64,000 nt of DNA from RGIG4576 sp964536025 (GTDB taxonomy: Bacteria; Bacteroidota; Bacteroidia; Bacteroidales; Muribaculaceae): contig CAZHXA010000001.1 of the NCBI GenBank assembly GCA_964536025.1, positions 1-64,000 of the forward strand, written 5' to 3'. A program made the translations under genes and the position numbers. Below are positions 28,329 to 37,158 of the stretch, piece by piece. Every line of letters begins with the position of its first letter. Positions within the stretch are counted from its first letter, which is position 1. The notes beneath the pieces were generated by a model. The model was given only the letters and a program-made list of their open reading frames with translations, was not told the origin of the DNA and did not search any database.

Positions 28329-29237
28329 TTATTTGTCTTCATTTTGTTCCGATTCATTTTTTAATCTGTATTCACGAGGTGAAACTCCAACATGTTGCTT
28401 AAAAAACTTGCCAAAAAAAGATTGATTTGGAAAATTCAAAGCCACACTCACTTCTTGAATCGTGTTTGCCGACGAACGTAACATCACTTTGGCAGCAAGT
28501 ATCACATAACCATCAATCCATGAGCCGGCAGTTCTCCCGCTTACCGTCTTTACCACAGTTGAAAGATGCTTCGGCGTAATACATAATTTATCGGCATAAT
28601 ACTGCACCGAACGCTCTTGACGAAAATTATGCTCCAGCAATTTAATGAAATTAAAAAATATTTCTTCATTACGAGAACGTTTTACAGCAGCATACATATT
28701 ACGTGCTTTATAAGCCGATAAAGCTGTGTACAACAATGATTGCAACATTCCATTTACCACTTTTTTCTTATAGACACCAACATCGGAACGCACCAACATC
28801 CATAAAAAAGAGTGCATTTTTTTCAACATCTCCATTTCTCCAATAGTTAATTCAATAACAGGAGACGCCCTAAAAGTCATTACCGCCGGCAATGCGGTGA
28901 GTATATCCGGAACCAATTCATCAACACAACGATTACCTACAGCAATAAACAAGCCTTTAAAATCATCTGTATGATTATATCCGTGTAAAATATGATCAGG
29001 CATGAGCGTTACCAAGCTATTTGTAGGCACTTGATAAGTTTTTAAATTAAGATCAACTGTAGCACTGCCTTTAATACACATTATGAATATAGGCATTTCA
29101 ATCATTACAGGAGTATCATCTACATTGACATTTTTTATGTCATCAAAGATAAATACATCTTCACCTATTTTATCAGGATTCACCAATTTATCAAAGTCGG
29201 TAACCCTTATAATATTACGTTTTTGCTCAGTCCTCAT
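28329..29237 (-). CDS. AraC-family transcriptional regulator
   Basis: An N-terminal cupin-like sensor half (about residues 1-150) precedes a C-terminal double helix-turn-helix with CITPKHLSTVVKTVSGRTAGSWIDGYV and FPNQSFFGKFFKQHVGVSPREYR. The frame is open to 29321, but the -7 element TATATTTG at 29264-29257 places transcription start after that ATG, so I choose the ATG at 29237 (MRTEQKRN), giving about 302 residues. No effector is evident. It is upstream of lnb on the same strand without an obvious promoter between, so the three genes may be cotranscribed. Confidence 0.88.
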   Translation of the reverse strand: MRTEQKRNIIRVTDFDKLVNPDKIGEDVFIFDDIKNVNVDDTPVMIEMPIFIMCIKGSATVDLNLKTYQVPTNSLVTLMPDHILHGYNHTDDFKGLFIAVGNRCVDELVPDILTALPAVMTFRASPVIELTIGEMEMLKKMHSFLWMLVRSDVGVYKKKVVNGMLQSLLYTALSAYKARNMYAAVKRSRNEEIFFNFIKLLEHNFRQERSVQYYADKLCITPKHLSTVVKTVSGRTAGSWIDGYVILAAKVMLRSSANTIQEVSVALNFPNQSFFGKFFKQHVGVSPREYRLKNESEQNEDK

Positions 29238-29256
29238 ATTTATTACTTTCCGACAA

Positions 29257-29264
29257 CAAATATA
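29257..29264 (-). promoter_or_regulatory. -7 element of the AraC regulator promoter
   Basis: TATATTTG on the minus strand, about 20 nt before the chosen ATG at 29237. It decides the start, because the longer reading frame would begin upstream of transcription. Confidence 0.55.
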
Positions 29265-29426
29265 GCCATTCTTTTTTGCTTTTTCCTCTATTTTAAGAAT
29301 TTTAGGACAATATTTTCGCAAACAGACCTTTTAAAGAACATTTATTAGATGCAATTTTACACTCGAAATTTTGATATAAACAAAATTGCACTTTTCTATT
29401 ATTTATAGATTCTATTCATTAATAAT

Positions 29427-29464
29427 AAAAATGCCTTGTTCGGGATGAACAGGGCATTTTTTTA
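29427..29464 (-). terminator. Terminator of the Ca2+ ATPase gene (bidirectional-looking)
   Basis: AAAATGCCTTGTTC (29428-29441) pairs with GAACAGGGCATTTT (29447-29460) with one wobble and a 5-nt loop. It lies 26 nt past the ATPase stop; T-rich tracts occur on both sides. Confidence 0.85.
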
Positions 29465-29489
29465 TTTATGTATATCAATGATTGAAGTA

Positions 29490-32234
29490 TTATTCTACTT
29501 TACTGTTTTTTTTAATCAATCGGTAAATACAACCCACCCAAAACACTATAGAAGTTCCTAATACAATATAAACCCAATCAGTAATATTTAATGCTTCCAC
29601 GCTGAACATTTTACCTCCGAATTGCACTATAAGTATTTGCCCTATAAATATTACGGCAACCGATGTAAAGAACACTTTAGATTCGGTTAATTTACTAAAT
29701 ACACCTTCAACTGAATCAAAACATTTCACATTAAACAGGCTCCAAAATTGCAAAAACACGAATATACTAAAGAATATGGTACATTCCACTGTTGTCATTC
29801 CATCGTGCGTTCCATAATCAAAGTCAAAGAAGCAACGTGCATATTCTACAATATTAAAATCAGTCATAGTTTCAACAGATGCATTTTTAAAATATTGTAA
29901 CAAGCCAAATAATGTCAATATAAACATAACACCTACGCCGAATATATATTGCCACATTGATTTGGTTATAATAAAATCGGTGCGTTTGCGAGGCTTTTCA
30001 TTCATAACACTCTTTGAAGCAGGTAATGAAGCAAATGCAAGAGCTGCAAAAGTGTCCATAATCAAATTAACCCAAAGCATTTGAGTCACAGTCAAAGGTG
30101 ATTGATAGCTCATAAAAGCACCAAGAGCTACTATTGCACAAGCAACAACATTAACCGTTATTTGGAATAATATAAAACGTTGAATATTCTTGTATAAAGA
30201 ACGCCCCCACATAACAGCTTTTGATATACTTGCAAACGAATTGTCAACAATCGTAATATCGCTCGCTTCTTTTGCAACCGATGTTCCATCACCCATAGAT
30301 AAGCCAACCGATGCAGCATTCAATGCCGGAGCATCATTGGTTCCATCTCCTGTAACAGCCACCACTTTACCTGCATCTTGAAGCAGATTTACAAGACGAG
30401 ATTTATCACTCGGACGAGCACGCGACATTATTTTTATCTTCAATGCACGTTGCTGAGCTTCTTTGTCATCGAGTGCGGCAAAATCAGGTCCCGAAATATG
30501 ATTTTCTTCTCGAGTATCGTTTTCATTCCATAACCCTACTTGACGACCTATTTCGGTTGCAGTTCCCACTGTATCACCAGTCACTATTTTCACCTCTATA
30601 CCTGCACCGAGACAATCTTTTATTGCACCCGGAACTTCTGCACGCACAGGGTCAGCAATAGACACAACCCCAAGCAATTGCAAATTATCGGCTACTACTT
30701 TATGATTAACAATGACATTAGAGTCTTTTTCTTCCAATATTTGATAAGCAAACCCCAATGTTCGCATGGCTTTCGCTTGAAATCCTGCGAGCATCTCTTT
30801 AATGAAATCTTTTTTCACACCTTCGGCTATGGTTTTGCTCATTTCCATCAATATTTCGGGAGCACCTTTTACATAAAGCACTTTTTTACCTAAAATCTTG
30901 CTATCTACAATTGTAGCCATATACTTGCGTTCTGTAGAGAACGGCAATTGTTCTACCACTGTCACATTTTCACGTATAGGTAAATAATCAATCGCATTTT
31001 TTTTCAACCACAACAACAATGCACCCTCGGTAGGATTTCCAAGAGCCTTTGGTTTGTCTGGAATAGTATCATCTATATATGCGGTTGAATTACAAGCAAT
31101 GCTTTCTGCTATGATACCGGAAATCTCTTTTTCCTCAAAACCATTTTTCAACGAAAAGAAATGTGCTTCGTTTACACTCATTTGATTTTGAGTTAGTGTT
31201 CCTGTTTTATCAGTACAAATAATATTTGTTGCTCCCATAGTTTCGCAAGCATGCATCTTTCTCACAAGATTATTGGCTTTCAACATGCGACGCATACTTA
31301 AAGCCAAGCTCAAAGTAACACTCATAGGCAATCCTTCGGGAACCGACACCACAATAAGCGTTACAGCAAGCATTATTGTAGTCATTGCATAATTCAAAAA
31401 ATCGGTAGTAAACACGGTTTCGCCATAATCATACATAGCAAAACGTCCCACAAGGATAATTCCTGCCACAATGTAACTCATGACTGATATTACTTTACCC
31501 AAACGGTCAAACTGCTCAAAAAGTGGTGTTTTACGATTATCCTCTATTTGTGCTTCGGTATATACTTTACCATATTCGGTATTATCTCCTACTGCAAATA
31601 CTCGCATCACACCATGACCTTCCATGACACTGGTTCCACGCATAACATGATTAGACGGATAAGTCACTTCTTTTGACTTATTTTTTGCTTCCTCGGGATT
31701 ATGCGTCTTGTTTATCATTGGCTCACCTGTAAGCGTACTTTCATTTATACTTAACATCATACTGTCAAGCAATTCGCCATCAGCAGGCACTTCTTCTCCT
31801 GTTTCAAGTATTACAATATCGCCCACAACGACATCTTTACGCGGAACTTCGGTTATTTTACCGTCACGCATAACTTTAACACTTATATCGTCACTCACTT
31901 GATTCAAGACTTGAAACTTTTTGTTTGCATTAACTTCTACAATAAAGCCAACGACAGTAGCAAGCATTACTGCCACAAAAATGCCAAGCGGCTCAAGAAA
32001 TACCGACAATTCATGTCCTAGCCAAAAAGCCTCATAGCATGCAATCCCCAATGATAACAATAATGCCACCAATAAAATTCTTATCAATGGATCACTGAAT
32101 TTTTCAAGAAATTGCACCCACAATGATGTTTTTTCAGGTGGAGTAAGGATATTTACACCATTTTTTTCTCTACTTTCTATTACTTCTGCACTACTTAAAC
32201 CATCAAAATGATGGTGTTCTTTAGATTCTTTCAT
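29490..32234 (-). CDS. Calcium-translocating P-type ATPase (PMCA/SERCA-like)
   Basis: The 914-residue pump should export Ca2+ across the inner membrane. Present are the N-terminal cation-ATPase motif (GLSSAEVIESREKNGVN), TGEP actuator loop, phosphorylation motif CTDKTGTLTQNQ, KGAPE nucleotide-binding loop and TGDGTNDAPAL hinge. The M4 segment has VPEGLPMSVTLSLA, the PEGLP form characteristic of P2B-type Ca2+ ATPases. About ten membrane spans are seen. It is the last gene of a leftward run after pyrC (41-nt gap). Regulation by calmodulin-like tails is not expected; no such tail is seen. Confidence 0.9.
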   Translation of the reverse strand: MKESKEHHHFDGLSSAEVIESREKNGVNILTPPEKTSLWVQFLEKFSDPLIRILLVALLLSLGIACYEAFWLGHELSVFLEPLGIFVAVMLATVVGFIVEVNANKKFQVLNQVSDDISVKVMRDGKITEVPRKDVVVGDIVILETGEEVPADGELLDSMMLSINESTLTGEPMINKTHNPEEAKNKSKEVTYPSNHVMRGTSVMEGHGVMRVFAVGDNTEYGKVYTEAQIEDNRKTPLFEQFDRLGKVISVMSYIVAGIILVGRFAMYDYGETVFTTDFLNYAMTTIMLAVTLIVVSVPEGLPMSVTLSLALSMRRMLKANNLVRKMHACETMGATNIICTDKTGTLTQNQMSVNEAHFFSLKNGFEEKEISGIIAESIACNSTAYIDDTIPDKPKALGNPTEGALLLWLKKNAIDYLPIRENVTVVEQLPFSTERKYMATIVDSKILGKKVLYVKGAPEILMEMSKTIAEGVKKDFIKEMLAGFQAKAMRTLGFAYQILEEKDSNVIVNHKVVADNLQLLGVVSIADPVRAEVPGAIKDCLGAGIEVKIVTGDTVGTATEIGRQVGLWNENDTREENHISGPDFAALDDKEAQQRALKIKIMSRARPSDKSRLVNLLQDAGKVVAVTGDGTNDAPALNAASVGLSMGDGTSVAKEASDITIVDNSFASISKAVMWGRSLYKNIQRFILFQITVNVVACAIVALGAFMSYQSPLTVTQMLWVNLIMDTFAALAFASLPASKSVMNEKPRKRTDFIITKSMWQYIFGVGVMFILTLFGLLQYFKNASVETMTDFNIVEYARCFFDFDYGTHDGMTTVECTIFFSIFVFLQFWSLFNVKCFDSVEGVFSKLTESKVFFTSVAVIFIGQILIVQFGGKMFSVEALNITDWVYIVLGTSIVFWVGCIYRLIKKNSKVE

Positions 32235-32275
32235 TTTTATTTCATTCTTAATTTATAAGGTTATGATAATTCTTT

Positions 32276-33619
32276 CTATATCGTAAAGGTGAGTCGTTTT
32301 CCATGAACATTTTTATTCACTACACCTTTTTCATAAACTTTTTCTCCATTAACAAATGTGGTGTGTACCTTATTATGAAATACAACGCCCTCAAATGGTG
32401 ACCAACCACATTTTGACTTGATTTCTTTTGCATCAACCACACAAGAAACTTTATCATCAACCAGAACTAAATCGGCATAATACCCTTTTCTTATAAACCC
32501 ACGCTTGTTTATATGATACAGTATAGCCGGAGCATGACACATTTTATCAACAACGGTTTCAATGGTAAATATTCCATTTCGAGCCATTTCAAGCATCGCT
32601 ACAAGAGAATATTGAACCAACGGCATTCCTGAAGCTGCAGTCAGACAACAACCTTGTTTTTCTTCCCACAAATGAGGAGCATGATCGGTAGCTACAACAT
32701 CTATCAATCCATCATTTAATCCTGCACGTAAAGCCTCTCTATCGGCATAAGTCTTTATTGCCGGATTACACTTGATTTTGTTCCCATATTGAGCATAATC
32801 ATTATCAGTGAACCACATGTGATGCACACACACTTCGGCTGTCACTTTCTTTTCAGCAAGAGGTTTGCGTTCCAATAAGGTCAATTCTTTCTCAGTTGAA
32901 ATGTGTAATATATGAAGACGTGTATTACATTCATTAGCAAGTTCTATTGCTCGTGCTGTGCTTGTATAACAAGCCTCTTTACTACGTATCAACGGATGAA
33001 AGAACACAGACAAATCTTGACCAAATCGCTGTGTGTAATATTGCTTATTTCTGTTTATTATTTCCTCATCTTCGCTATGGATAGCCACAATTGAGGGTAT
33101 TTCGCCAAAAATACGACGCAATGTTTCCTTATTATCAACAAGCATATTACCGGTAGAAGAACCCATAAATACTTTCACACCACATACACGAGTAAAATCC
33201 ACATTACGAAGTTCGGCAATATTTTCATTGGTTGCACCTATATAAAAGCTGTAATTCGCACACGACACTTCAGTGGCACGAGCATATTTTTGCTCAAGTA
33301 AATCAACAGTTGTGGTTGCAGGCTTATTGTTTGGCATATCCATAAAAGAAGTAACACCTCCGGCAACAGCTGCTTGCGACTCGGCACAAATATCAGCCTT
33401 ATGTGTGAGTCCCGGTTCTCTGAAATGCACTTGATCATCGATAACTCCGGGCAATAACAACATCCCTTGAGCATCAATTTTATTCTCACATTCAGCCAAT
33501 AATGATGAAGATGGGGTTCCTTTTCCCACTTCCTCTATTAGCTCTCCATCTATTAGCACATAACCGTTAAAATGCTTGCCTTCATTGATTATTTCGGCAT
33601 TGTATATGAGTTGCTTCAT
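32276..33619 (-). CDS. pyrC: Dihydroorotase
   Basis: This enzyme closes carbamoyl-aspartate to dihydroorotate in pyrimidine synthesis. The 447-residue protein has the metal-binding DQVHFREPGLTHKADI motif, the CGVKVFMGSSTGNML segment with the likely carboxylated lysine, HILHIST and DVVATDHAPH. This corresponds to the long, AllB-like class I dihydroorotases. The related allantoinases and hydantoinases are alternatives, but HFREPG with THK and the context favour dihydroorotase. It lies 20 nt after the GT2 gene. Confidence 0.88.
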   Translation of the reverse strand: MKQLIYNAEIINEGKHFNGYVLIDGELIEEVGKGTPSSSLLAECENKIDAQGMLLLPGVIDDQVHFREPGLTHKADICAESQAAVAGGVTSFMDMPNNKPATTTVDLLEQKYARATEVSCANYSFYIGATNENIAELRNVDFTRVCGVKVFMGSSTGNMLVDNKETLRRIFGEIPSIVAIHSEDEEIINRNKQYYTQRFGQDLSVFFHPLIRSKEACYTSTARAIELANECNTRLHILHISTEKELTLLERKPLAEKKVTAEVCVHHMWFTDNDYAQYGNKIKCNPAIKTYADREALRAGLNDGLIDVVATDHAPHLWEEKQGCCLTAASGMPLVQYSLVAMLEMARNGIFTIETVVDKMCHAPAILYHINKRGFIRKGYYADLVLVDDKVSCVVDAKEIKSKCGWSPFEGVVFHNKVHTTFVNGEKVYEKGVVNKNVHGKRLTFTI

Positions 33620-33639
33620 TAAACCGATATTTCTATTTT

Positions 33640-34383
33640 TCAGTTTCTATTATATTTTCTAAACCAGCTACCTACTTTCAACTTTATTACGCCGAATACA
33701 GCTTCTCCAAAAATTCCTGAATTCATTTTACTGGTTCCAAGCACACGATTAACAAAAATAATTGGAACTTCCTTTATTTTGAATCCATATTTGAATGCAG
33801 TGAATTTCATTTCAATTTGGAATGCATATCCTTTAAATTGTATTTTATCAAGATTTATGGTTTCCAAAACTTTTCTGCTGTAACATACAAATCCAGCTGT
33901 TGTATCACGCACATTCATTCCGGTTACTATACGCACATAAGCCGACGCATAATAAGACATAAGGACACGACCCATAGGCCAATTTACGACATTCACACCG
34001 GTAATATATCGTGAGCCTATCGACATATCGGCTCCTTCTACAGCACAAGCCGCACGCAATGGGATAAGATCATTAGGATTATGAGAAAAATCGGCATCCA
34101 TTTCTATAATATAGTCATATTTTTTCTCGATAGCCCATTTAAAGCCTGCAATATAAGCAGTTCCAAGTCCTTGTTTACCAGACCTTTTTAATATATGCAC
34201 ACGCGATTCTCGTGTCATTATATCTTCTACAATACTTGCAGTTCCATCGGGTGAATTATCATCAATTACAAGAATATCAAATTGATGTTCCAAGCCCAAA
34301 ACAGCATCAATTATCTTTGAGATATTTTCTTTTTCGTTATATGTAGGAATCAATACAACACTATCCGATTTCATATCGTTCAT
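33640..34383 (-). CDS. Polyprenol-phosphate mannosyltransferase-like GT2 enzyme
   Basis: The 247-residue protein is a GT-A fold family 2 glycosyltransferase of the dolichol/polyprenol-phosphate mannose synthase group. It shows VLIPTYNEKENISKI at the N-terminus, DDNSPDGTA, and the catalytic-site EMDADFSHNP, then GSRYITG. No C-terminal membrane domain is present, as in the short PPM synthases. It probably charges undecaprenyl-phosphate with a hexose for surface glycan or protein O-glycosylation, common in Bacteroidota. It begins a likely GT2-pyrC-ATPase transcription unit. Confidence 0.85.
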   Translation of the reverse strand: MNDMKSDSVVLIPTYNEKENISKIIDAVLGLEHQFDILVIDDNSPDGTASIVEDIMTRESRVHILKRSGKQGLGTAYIAGFKWAIEKKYDYIIEMDADFSHNPNDLIPLRAACAVEGADMSIGSRYITGVNVVNWPMGRVLMSYYASAYVRIVTGMNVRDTTAGFVCYSRKVLETINLDKIQFKGYAFQIEMKFTAFKYGFKIKEVPIIFVNRVLGTSKMNSGIFGEAVFGVIKLKVGSWFRKYNRN

Positions 34384-34416
34384 AGTTTAAAATACTTTAG
34401 TTTTTTTATGAATTGA

Positions 34417-34424
34417 CAAATTTA
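34417..34424 (-). promoter_or_regulatory. -7 element upstream of the GT2 gene
   Basis: TAAATTTG on the minus strand, 34 nt before the GT2 start. The -33 element is not well placed. Confidence 0.45.
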
Positions 34425-34494
34425 ATAAAATTTACTCAATGAAAAACCTCAAAACCTTAAAATATAATTTATTATATCATTTTATAAGTTAATG

Positions 34495-35403
34495 CTAAAA
34501 TAATACATTATATTTTCTAAGAAGAAAAGCAGGATAATAAGATTGTTTAGCTTTGCGTAAGCCCTCATCTCCGGCATCATCTTGTCTGTTAATCCATTCC
34601 ACTTCAGGATACTTGGCATGAATGTAGCAAGCAAACTCCTTATTTATAGTTTCAGAAGCCCCATTCACATCGTGCAACGATTTTTCAACATGTACATGTA
34701 ACACATTAGACAAAACTTCTCCCATAGTGAAAGCTACAACCTTCCCCGACGATTTTAAGCACAACGTTTCAAAAGGATATAAATCCAAATGCTCAAGTAC
34801 TTTCCACACTTGCTTACGTTCATACATAGCCATAGGAGAATCTTTTCCCATATTACAAATATTTTCAAAACAAGATTTCACCTGCTCTATGTTATCGAGT
34901 GAGATGGGTTCAACAACCACGTCTTGATTTTCTTGCAAAAAGCGATTGCAATGATTTCGCTTTTTACCAAGTTTTTTTCCCGAAAGTGATTGCAACGAAT
35001 CCATCGTATAAACATAATCACTCCAAGCACTCAACGGGGTTACTTCCTTAGGGTTCAAATCTATGAATTTTTCCAATTCAAACTCTGTTATTGCAGAAAA
35101 TTCCAATGGATAGCCTCTACTGTTACAAAACTTTCTAAGCAAGTTCACCGATTCTACAAGAGGCAGTGCACCAAGAGGTTGAGCAAATGCAACACGGTTT
35201 AAATCATCCTCGGCAACACACTTAATAAACAGTGTATCTGAATAAATACAATATTTATATTTAAAATAATCAATCCACATAAAAATTCCGCCCACCGTAT
35301 AATCACAAGACATCCCCCGAAAACCCGTTAAATAAGGATATAGTTCTTCGAGCGAGTCAAGCGTAAGTTCACGGAATATCAACGAATCATCTTCCATATT
35401 CAC
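34495..35403 (-). CDS. DUF2156 / phosphatidylglycerol lysyltransferase C-terminal-like protein
   Basis: The 302-residue cytoplasmic protein matches the DUF2156 family, a tandem GNAT-like fold related to the C-terminal part of MprF aminoacyl-PG synthases. Diagnostic stretches are SCDYTVGGIFMWIDYF, KLGKKRNHCNRFLQENQD (the tRNA-interaction-like basic patch) and EWINRQDDAGDEGLRKAKQSYYPAFLLRKY at the end. It lacks the membrane flippase of MprF, so lipid lysylation cannot be assumed. It has its own upstream -7 element (35465-35458). The function in Bacteroidota is not established. Confidence 0.75.
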   Translation of the reverse strand: MNMEDDSLIFRELTLDSLEELYPYLTGFRGMSCDYTVGGIFMWIDYFKYKYCIYSDTLFIKCVAEDDLNRVAFAQPLGALPLVESVNLLRKFCNSRGYPLEFSAITEFELEKFIDLNPKEVTPLSAWSDYVYTMDSLQSLSGKKLGKKRNHCNRFLQENQDVVVEPISLDNIEQVKSCFENICNMGKDSPMAMYERKQVWKVLEHLDLYPFETLCLKSSGKVVAFTMGEVLSNVLHVHVEKSLHDVNGASETINKEFACYIHAKYPEVEWINRQDDAGDEGLRKAKQSYYPAFLLRKYNVLF

Positions 35404-35457
35404 TTAAAAAACAATCATATCATTAACACAGTTCATTGCATCATGATTTTCAAATCG

Positions 35458-35465
35458 CAAAATTA
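35458..35465 (-). promoter_or_regulatory. -7 element upstream of the DUF2156 gene
   Basis: TAATTTTG on the minus strand, 55 nt before the start at 35403; no clear -33 element. Confidence 0.4.
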
Positions 35466-35513
35466 CTTATTTTAGTAATTATATCCACTCATTTTATTTT
35501 TTAATAATCATTT

Positions 35514-35555
35514 TAAAACAGTAAAGAGTATCGCAATGATACGATACCCTTTACT
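35514..35555 (-). terminator. Terminator of aspA
   Basis: AGTAAAGAGTATCG (35520-35533) pairs with CGATACCCTTTACT (35542-35555) with one wobble and an 8-nt loop; on the minus strand a GTTTTAAAA tract follows. It lies about 50 nt past the aspA stop. Confidence 0.75.
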
Positions 35556-35601
35556 AAGCGTCTTAATCGTTTTAATCTACGACATATAATCTATTTTCAA
35601 G

Positions 35602-37026
35602 TTAATGTCTTGGTTTTATGTCCAATTTTACAGGATGAAGCATATTTTCAGGACTCAATATAGTGTCAAGATCTTCTTTAGTTAAAATATCATGTTCCAA
35701 AACCAAATCATAAACGCTTTTACCTGTTTCCAGTGCTTCTTTAGCTATTTTTGTTGAATTTTTATAACCTATTACAGGATTTAATGCAGTAACAACACCT
35801 ATACTGTTATAAACTTCGTTTTTACACTTTTCTTCGTTGGCTGTAATTCCATCTATACAGCGTGTACGCAATACATCAAATCCATTAATCAACAAATCCA
35901 ATGATTCAAAGCAACATTGAGCCATAACCGGTTCCATCGCATTCAATTCCATTTGAGCAGCATCACCTGCCATTGTTACACATAAGTCATTTCCCATAAC
36001 TTTATAACAAATTTGGCTCATCACTTCAGGAATAACTGGATTCACTTTACCCGGCATAATAGAAGACCCTGGTTGCATAGGTGGCAAATTGAATTCAGAT
36101 AACCCACAACGAGGTCCGCAAGCCAACAAACGTAAATCATTACAAATCTTGTTTATTTTCACAGCCACTCTACGCAATGCCGAAGAATAACCTACCATAC
36201 AAGATGTGTCGGAAGTAGCTCCAACCAAATCTCCTGATAGTTTAAAATCCAAACCCGTTATTTCACGCATAGCCACAACACACTTACCGGAATATTCAGG
36301 TTCGGCACAAATTCCTGTTCCTATAGCTGTCGCTCCCATATTTACTACCAAGAAATCAGTTGCAGCTTCATCCAAATGTTTCAATTCATCTTGAAGAATA
36401 CTTGCAAATCCGTTAAACGTTTGTCCCAATGTCATAGGTACAGCATCTTGCAATTGAGTTCGTCCCATTTTTATGACATGAGCAAACTCTTGTGCTTTAT
36501 TTCGCAACGACTCTATCATTTTTTTCAAATGAGGAACAAAATCAAGATGTTTATAATACAAACCCACATGTATTGCTGTAGGATAAGCATCATTGGTTGA
36601 TTGTGAACAATTAACATGGTCGTTAGGAGAACAATACTTATACTCTCCACGCTTATGTCCCATCAACTCAAGAGCTCGATTTGCTATTACTTCGTTGGCA
36701 TTCATATTGGTCGTTGTTCCCGCACCGCCCTGAATCATATCAACAGGAAATTGTTCATGATGTTTTCCTTCTAAAATTTCTTGACAAGCTTGTTCTATAG
36801 CCTTTGCTTGTTCATCGGTAAGAAGTCCCAATGAATGATTTGCCTTAGCTGCTGCCATCTTGGTTATAGCCAAGCCATTTATAAACAAAGGATAATTATA
36901 AAGATGGAAATTACTGATAGGGAAATTTTCTATTCCTCTTAATGTTTGCACTCCATACAAGGCACTTTCTGGTATTTCACGAGTTCCAATAAGGTCACTC
37001 TCTAAACGCATTTGTTTTGTAGTCAT
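35602..37026 (-). CDS. aspA: Aspartate ammonia-lyase
   Basis: The enzyme interconverts aspartate and fumarate plus ammonia and feeds the fumarate respiration common in anaerobic Bacteroidales. The 474-residue protein has the fumarase/aspartase superfamily motifs GAGTTTNMNANEVIANRA, SPNDHVNCSQSTNDAYP and the signature GSSIMPGKVNPVIPEV. The last motif (PVIPEV rather than PTQ) and the overall length favour aspartase over class II fumarase. It is flanked by its own -7 element and a terminator, so it is probably monocistronic. Confidence 0.92.
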   Translation of the reverse strand: MTTKQMRLESDLIGTREIPESALYGVQTLRGIENFPISNFHLYNYPLFINGLAITKMAAAKANHSLGLLTDEQAKAIEQACQEILEGKHHEQFPVDMIQGGAGTTTNMNANEVIANRALELMGHKRGEYKYCSPNDHVNCSQSTNDAYPTAIHVGLYYKHLDFVPHLKKMIESLRNKAQEFAHVIKMGRTQLQDAVPMTLGQTFNGFASILQDELKHLDEAATDFLVVNMGATAIGTGICAEPEYSGKCVVAMREITGLDFKLSGDLVGATSDTSCMVGYSSALRRVAVKINKICNDLRLLACGPRCGLSEFNLPPMQPGSSIMPGKVNPVIPEVMSQICYKVMGNDLCVTMAGDAAQMELNAMEPVMAQCCFESLDLLINGFDVLRTRCIDGITANEEKCKNEVYNSIGVVTALNPVIGYKNSTKIAKEALETGKSVYDLVLEHDILTKEDLDTILSPENMLHPVKLDIKPRH

Positions 37027-37082
37027 AATTCTGTATATGGTTTATTTCTTAAATTCATTATAATTACCATTTGGTATATATA

Positions 37083-37090
37083 CAAATTTA
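37083..37090 (-). promoter_or_regulatory. -7 element upstream of aspA
   Basis: TAAATTTG on the minus strand, 57 nt before the start; the -33 element is unclear. Confidence 0.45.
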
Positions 37091-37158
37091 ATGCAATATT
37101 CCACCAAGAAGCTGAGACTCCGTTCTATTTAACCTACTTTAACCCCAAAGCGAAAAAA

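Noticed and set aside
29238..29321. 28-residue N-terminal extension of the AraC regulator
   Set aside because: The -7 promoter element lies inside it, and family members start near MRTEQKRN.
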